Shown piece after piece: positions 23,601 through 26,225 of a DNA stretch of 26,225 nucleotides (the first letter of the stretch is position 1; each line of letters opens with the position of its first letter). A program made the position numbers and the translations under genes. The DNA comes from DAIDAN01 sp049303335 (GTDB lineage Archaea > Aenigmatarchaeota > Aenigmatarchaeia > Aenigmatarchaeales > DAIDAN01). The notes under the pieces are model-generated. The model had not been told where the DNA came from and searched no databases. It saw nothing but the letters and a program-made list of their open reading frames with translations. The stretch covers positions 1 through 26,225 of the forward strand of contig JBAQNA010000046.1 in the NCBI GenBank assembly GCA_049303335.1, given 5' to 3'.

Positions 23601-24317
23601 CCATTCGCTCGAATTGCTCTTGTTTATTGATTTCGCGAGGAGCTTTGCGGCCGTGGAATTGTCAAAAAGGAAGATGTCCATGTCCTGAGCAGCGGTGAAG
23701 TTTATCGTGACCGAGGTTGAGCGGTTCACCTCGGACGTGTTGAAATAATACCTGTGGAATGCGCTCGCGTTGCCGGGCATCGAGGCGGTCATGTTCGCCA
23801 TTCCCGTTTGAGCGAGACCGTTGAAATTATTGGCGCTTATCGGTATCTGGATGTCAACGTTTATCGTGATGTTCTCGGTGGCGTTCGTGCTGTTCGTTAT
23901 CAAGAAGCCTCCCCAATACCTTCCCGGAAGGCAGGAGAGAGTGCTAAACGTTAGATTGACTTTCGTGCTGTTTTCTGCCGCGGTAAGATTTATCAGTGTC
24001 GCCGGCGCGAAGTTGCTGGCATTTCTGGAAATAAACCTTATGCTTGGATACAGGCAATCCGACAGCGTATTTGACTGCGAATAATTTGCGTTTATGGTTG
24101 TGGAAGAATTTGAAATATTGAGCATCAGAGCCTGGCTCGCGTTGAACCATAGCGTTATGTTCTGCGTGTACGAGTTTGTGTAATTCAGGAAGACCGAGTC
24201 CTGCGTGGAATTAAATTCCCTATTTGTGCTCCAAACAGAGCCTATGACAGGCGACAATAGCGTTAGAGAGAAAGCCAGAACTGCAAAAACCGCGACGAGC
24301 CAGAGCTTCGTTTCCAT
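20691..24317 (-). CDS. Large surface glycoprotein (S-layer/adhesin-like)
   Basis: 1208 residues from ATG 24317 (METKLWLVAVFAVLAF), with a signal peptide and GGGGAT box 4 nt upstream; the longer frame to 24464 is rejected. The body is Asn/Thr/Ser-rich with very many N-x-S/T sequons and repeated beta-sandwich units (for example NLTITSFPTETRITQNAS, a CARDB-like unit). A Ser/Thr linker (TTTSTTSSSS) precedes it. A helical stalk (QTRVSGANLTEADALMNQTR) leads to one TM helix WLWIVVIVLVIGVAGFIAYL and a basic Pro-rich cytoplasmic tail ending in VYKGPSLE. This layout fits a membrane-anchored cell-surface glycoprotein facing outward. The precise partner or S-layer role cannot be told. Confidence 0.85.
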   Translation of the reverse strand: METKLWLVAVFAVLAFSLTLLSPVIGSVWSTNREFNSTQDSVFLNYTNSYTQNITLWFNASQALMLNISNSSTTINANYSQSNTLSDCLYPSIRFISRNASNFAPATLINLTAAENSTKVNLTFSTLSCLPGRYWGGFLITNSTNATENITINVDIQIPISANNFNGLAQTGMANMTASMPGNASAFHRYYFNTSEVNRSTSVTINFTAAQDMDIFLFDNSTAAKLLAKSINKSNSSEWLTYSYLVPNSIYEIRIFGNITNASSTPYNFYIMFSTLNATNTTGTGQLSSIDFGNISVSGRNFTNITLRNEGNFTLNSVAESKEIYYVKRWETNISSDGLFLVPPFATRIRVAVNWTNVSQNYTIHLTAPNRTLISSSNGKFTIANFTNASMEEYVEIAENTKGYWNASVRNNTRESQSNYTITAYVWYPVSDWISTNYTTMTFNSTGNNNFTSFVNVSFIVPNNSIDGKYEGFLQYTSAAGAALRMPFNASVNASSLIVNETLNSATVELRENIGANMTKVLNITMNNSGSYNLSYVATNSTSALWSGTRYINFTYQIPATPISSGTNHMVNITLYVDPNTTANASGVYEGYIYFNATEARPYQGFTLTLRVNLSNDLNLSIVKIISQDNNKDTTFNWINFTNAAKQVMAKLNAYYINGTGEITSLNTSNFTTAWLTNANISYRIPTTGNLTIANYSATAADPIYCTNLPCPDGNAAGFYYINVTLPASQPGGIYQLHIGANYSRGDGYAFKGEGIYNYLYINQTGLYMAIETSPSSMSNATTALVNVSVKNYGPLAASAAKITLTKGSGMTINSITKRGDGCTDTSSDTATGDFTFTMGAHNGTGCVVTWNVTSGTTAVTAVSTINGTAKVWFNSLQFSTSVTVPSSSTTTSTTSSSSTTAAAANTTATATANASANLTITSFPTETRITQNASGNATVSVKNIGLTNFTGIKIYVDGISQSWYVQPAAQDIGAGVEKSYFITFNIPASAQPVSYPINYVANNTAATKSASATLLVIPSNQTAAQIVSNISEYVLKFNQLSLLINQTRVSGANLTEADALMNQTRALLEKANAYIKAGDYFNAYQQISQIDSLLKSAEAKITEAKQAMGNQSGGWLWIVVIVLVIGVAGFIAYLAMPPKHGFAPDAGYQYAHPGIMGKTKLDIVKKKARDIFEKIKDKLKRKRQPKPYAYSGPKSPPPFVYKGPSLE

Positions 24318-24364
24318 TTTTATCCCCGATACAATTGATATTATAAAAGAAATGCAAATTCCGG

Positions 24365-24373
24365 TATATATAA
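24365..24373 (-). promoter_or_regulatory. TATA box of the surface glycoprotein gene
   Basis: TTATATATA on the minus strand, about 50 nt before ATG 24317. Transcription would start near 24343, leaving a leader of about 25 nt that contains the GGGGAT box. Confidence 0.5.
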
Positions 24374-24453
24374 TTTTGTCCAATACGAAAAACACATAAA
24401 CGAGGCGGCTCAAGCTTGCGTAAAGATGGCAGCCGCGCCCGCTGATTCGCGCT

Positions 24454-25590
24454 TCAATTCCCAACGTAAGGATGCTTCAGCCCGTGTCCGCTTACAACCG
24501 AGACAACATTCTTCCCTTCTAGCGGATTGTCGCGCTTCGCAATCTTCATCAGTCCCGCTGTCGCGGATGCGCCGCCAGGCTCCGCGTAAATTCCCTCCGA
24601 GCCGAGAATTTTTATTGCGCGCAGGATTTCTTTGTCGTTGACGCTTACCGCAAGACCGCGGCTCTCGCGCAGCGCTGACAGCGCCTCCAAACCGTCAATC
24701 GGGTTGCCGCAGGCGATCGCGTCCGCGAAAGTGCGCGGCTTTTTCACAGGATTGATAAAATCATTTCCGTCTTCGAAAGCGCGTACGACAGGATTGCATC
24801 CCTCGGACTGCACTCCGACAAGTTTTGGCAGTCTTTTTATCAGTCCACAAATTTTCATTTCCCTGACAGCTTTCCAGACCGCGTAAATCAGCGTTCCGTT
24901 TCCTATCGGGCAGACAATATAATCAGCCTGCGGCAGCTGTTCGATTATTTCAAATCCGACGGACTTCTCGCCTTCGCCGCGGTACGGATAATCTCCCGCC
25001 AGAAAATAGTGATTTGCGGCTGCGCGCTCGGCAGCTTCGGCGGCATTTTCGTAAGTGCCGCGAACGTGCTTTATTTCCGCGCCGTACGCCGCTATCTGCG
25101 CAATTTTCTGCTTTGGCGTCCTGTCCGGCACGAATATTTTCGCGCGAATTCCGGCGCGCGCGCAATAAGCCGCGACTGACGCGCCCATATTTCCCGTGGT
25201 TGCGCAGACAACTTTTTTCGCTCTCGTCTCAACCGCTTTCGATATCTCAACTGACGACCCCCTGTCCTTAAATGCGCCTGTCGGGTTCGCACTTTCCATC
25301 TTGAAGAACAATTTACACCCGGCTTGATTGCCAACTTTCGCGGACCGCAAAAGCGGAGTGCCGCCCTCGCTCATCGTGACAAGCGGCTTTGATACGGGAT
25401 AGAAAATTTTGTATTTCCAGTGCGACGGCGGTTCCGCGAAAAATTCTGATTTGCGCTTCCGCAGCTCCTTTTTTATTTCGCCATAATCGTATTGAATGTC
25501 CAGCGAGCCGCCGCATCCGCATTTGTACAGCATAGGTTCTAACGGGTAATTCTCTCCGCACTTGAAGCAACGGTAGCCGTAAGCGAACAT
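24454..25590 (-). CDS. thrC: Threonine synthase
   Basis: 378 residues, a typical archaeal length. It makes threonine from O-phosphohomoserine with PLP. An N-terminal zinc ribbon has Cys8 and Cys11 (YRCFKCG) and Cys24 and Cys26 (YKCGCGG). SEGGTPLL is the substrate region, and the PLP lysine is Lys108 in NPTGAFKDRGS. CATTGNMGASVAAYCARAG and PIGNGTLIYAVW form the phosphate-binding loops, and YAEPGGASATAGL is near the C-terminus. A few related PLP enzymes (threonine dehydratase, cysteate synthase) share these motifs, but the N-terminal ribbon and length favour ThrC. No biosynthetic neighbour is visible. Confidence 0.9.
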   Translation of the reverse strand: MFAYGYRCFKCGENYPLEPMLYKCGCGGSLDIQYDYGEIKKELRKRKSEFFAEPPSHWKYKIFYPVSKPLVTMSEGGTPLLRSAKVGNQAGCKLFFKMESANPTGAFKDRGSSVEISKAVETRAKKVVCATTGNMGASVAAYCARAGIRAKIFVPDRTPKQKIAQIAAYGAEIKHVRGTYENAAEAAERAAANHYFLAGDYPYRGEGEKSVGFEIIEQLPQADYIVCPIGNGTLIYAVWKAVREMKICGLIKRLPKLVGVQSEGCNPVVRAFEDGNDFINPVKKPRTFADAIACGNPIDGLEALSALRESRGLAVSVNDKEILRAIKILGSEGIYAEPGGASATAGLMKIAKRDNPLEGKNVVSVVSGHGLKHPYVGN

Positions 25591-25647
25591 ATCAATACAT
25601 TCGGTTTAGGCAAAGAAAAAGGTTTTGCATGCGCAAAATGTCCGCCA

Positions 25648-26225
25648 TCATATTATCCGTTTCATTGTCACTGTCTCGTCGGGCGCGAGCGCGCGGCTCC
25701 AGACGCGGACCTCGTCGATCGTGCCGTTGAAAACGTTTCCTATTAAAAGATTTGCAGTTGGAGAATCAATTACTCCTGTTCTTGTTTGAACGTCTTTTAA
25801 TCCCCCGTTTACATATAATTTAAGATTGTTCGCAACAGCATTTTTATCATAAGTTCCGACAATATGATACCAAATATTTGAATCTGCATAATCCCAATCT
25901 GCTCTGGGTTCCCAAACACCTATGATTTTAACAAAAAATGCGAACCTTTTGACAGCACCCTCGCGTGTTCGAAAAAGAAGATTGTTTCGGGAAGCTATGG
26001 TTGCGTAATTGCTTATTCCTTCCGGCGTAATTGGTTTTGTCCACACACTCACCGTAATCGCATTTGTGATATTAAGGCTCGCCGCATTCCCCGCATCGAC
26101 ATAATCGTTCGCGCCGTCAAACTGCAAACCCTTCCCGAATTTTCCCGATGTCCAGCCGCTTGTCGTGTTTCCCGTAGTGTTCATATTAGTCAGCGTTCCA
26201 ATGTTTCCGTTTCCGCTCGTGTCGT
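25648..26225 (-). CDS. LamG-domain surface protein (N-terminal part off the window)
   Basis: The frame stays open to the window edge beyond the internal ATG 26184, so the gene starts outside. The visible 192 residues form one LamG/concanavalin-like domain: GKFGKGLQFDGANDYVDAGN, then ITVSVWTKP, a strand region with YHIVGTYDKN and LKLYVNGG, and the closing GTIDEVRVWSRALAPDE. These domains bind carbohydrates or proteins and are common at the ends of large archaeal surface proteins. The gene reads in the same direction as thrC, 57 bp upstream of it. The partner domains are not visible. Confidence 0.85.
   Translation of the reverse strand, partial: DTSGNGNIGTLTNMNTTGNTTSGWTSGKFGKGLQFDGANDYVDAGNAASLNITNAITVSVWTKPITPEGISNYATIASRNNLLFRTREGAVKRFAFFVKIIGVWEPRADWDYADSNIWYHIVGTYDKNAVANNLKLYVNGGLKDVQTRTGVIDSPTANLLIGNVFNGTIDEVRVWSRALAPDETVTMKRII

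Overview
The window most likely comes from a small-genome DPANN-type archaeon (Micrarchaeota/Diapherotrites-like; the lineage is an inference). The evidence is: archaeal TATA boxes about 25-30 nt upstream of starts; a recurring ribosome-binding box GGTGAT placed 3 nt before ATG; many Asn/Thr-rich surface proteins with N-glycosylation sequons; an archaeal-type HTH regulator; archaeal DsbA-like thiol proteins; and many one-domain minimal enzymes. No tRNA, rRNA or CRISPR array was seen.

Left part (1-3510, + strand): an extracytoplasmic thiol cluster. A Cys-rich protein and a one-TM protein both end in RQVGGC, with a 25-residue Lys-rich protein carrying four consecutive Cys between them. These are followed by a membrane-anchored tandem thioredoxin-fold protein (CTDC and CGAC), two related small membrane proteins and a DsbA-like protein (CPAC). 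A further His-rich, membrane-anchored DsbA-like protein lies at 13429-14466.

Middle part (3524-13209): housekeeping and sulfur metabolism, mostly on the minus strand. It holds cysS with a small unknown gene, a ThiI PP-loop protein lacking THUMP behind a PIN-like gene and its Cys-rich partner, an ATC-hydrolase-like protein with an unknown 381-residue partner, and an Fe-S assembly block (iscS, ferredoxin, methyltransferase, iscU). An AT-rich AbiEii-like nucleotidyltransferase and a Cys-rich HTH regulator follow on the plus strand. The sulfur theme (cysteine desulfuration, Fe-S scaffold, tRNA thiolation, thiol oxidation) is striking.

Right part (14547-19466, minus strand): a complete diversity-generating retroelement (DGR) in the order target gene, avd, template repeat (TR), reverse transcriptase, followed in the same apparent transcription unit by a small membrane protein and a GSGGGYSV-repeat surface protein. 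The 111-bp variable repeat (VR) ends the target's formylglycine-enzyme/C-type-lectin-like domain. It differs from TR only at TR adenines (8 of 8 substitutions). Three features are unusual. (i) The TR is broken by three hairpin-bearing insertions of 60, 36 and 69 bp, all multiples of three, all stop-free and all at GAA in the sense strand; removing them gives exactly the 111-bp VR length. (ii) The target gene starts with an in-frame (AC)18 tract whose loss or gain of one unit leads to an early stop, so it looks phase-variable. (iii) Three copies of a GCACG...CGTGC-bounded multi-hairpin element surround the system, one of them forming the C-terminal extension of Avd. Together these suggest a surface ligand protein with two layers of variation: ON/OFF by repeat slippage and sequence by mutagenic retrohoming.

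Far right (19587-26225, minus strand): a multi-pass membrane protein, a 1208-residue surface glycoprotein, threonine synthase, and the C-terminal part of a LamG-domain surface protein that runs off the window edge.
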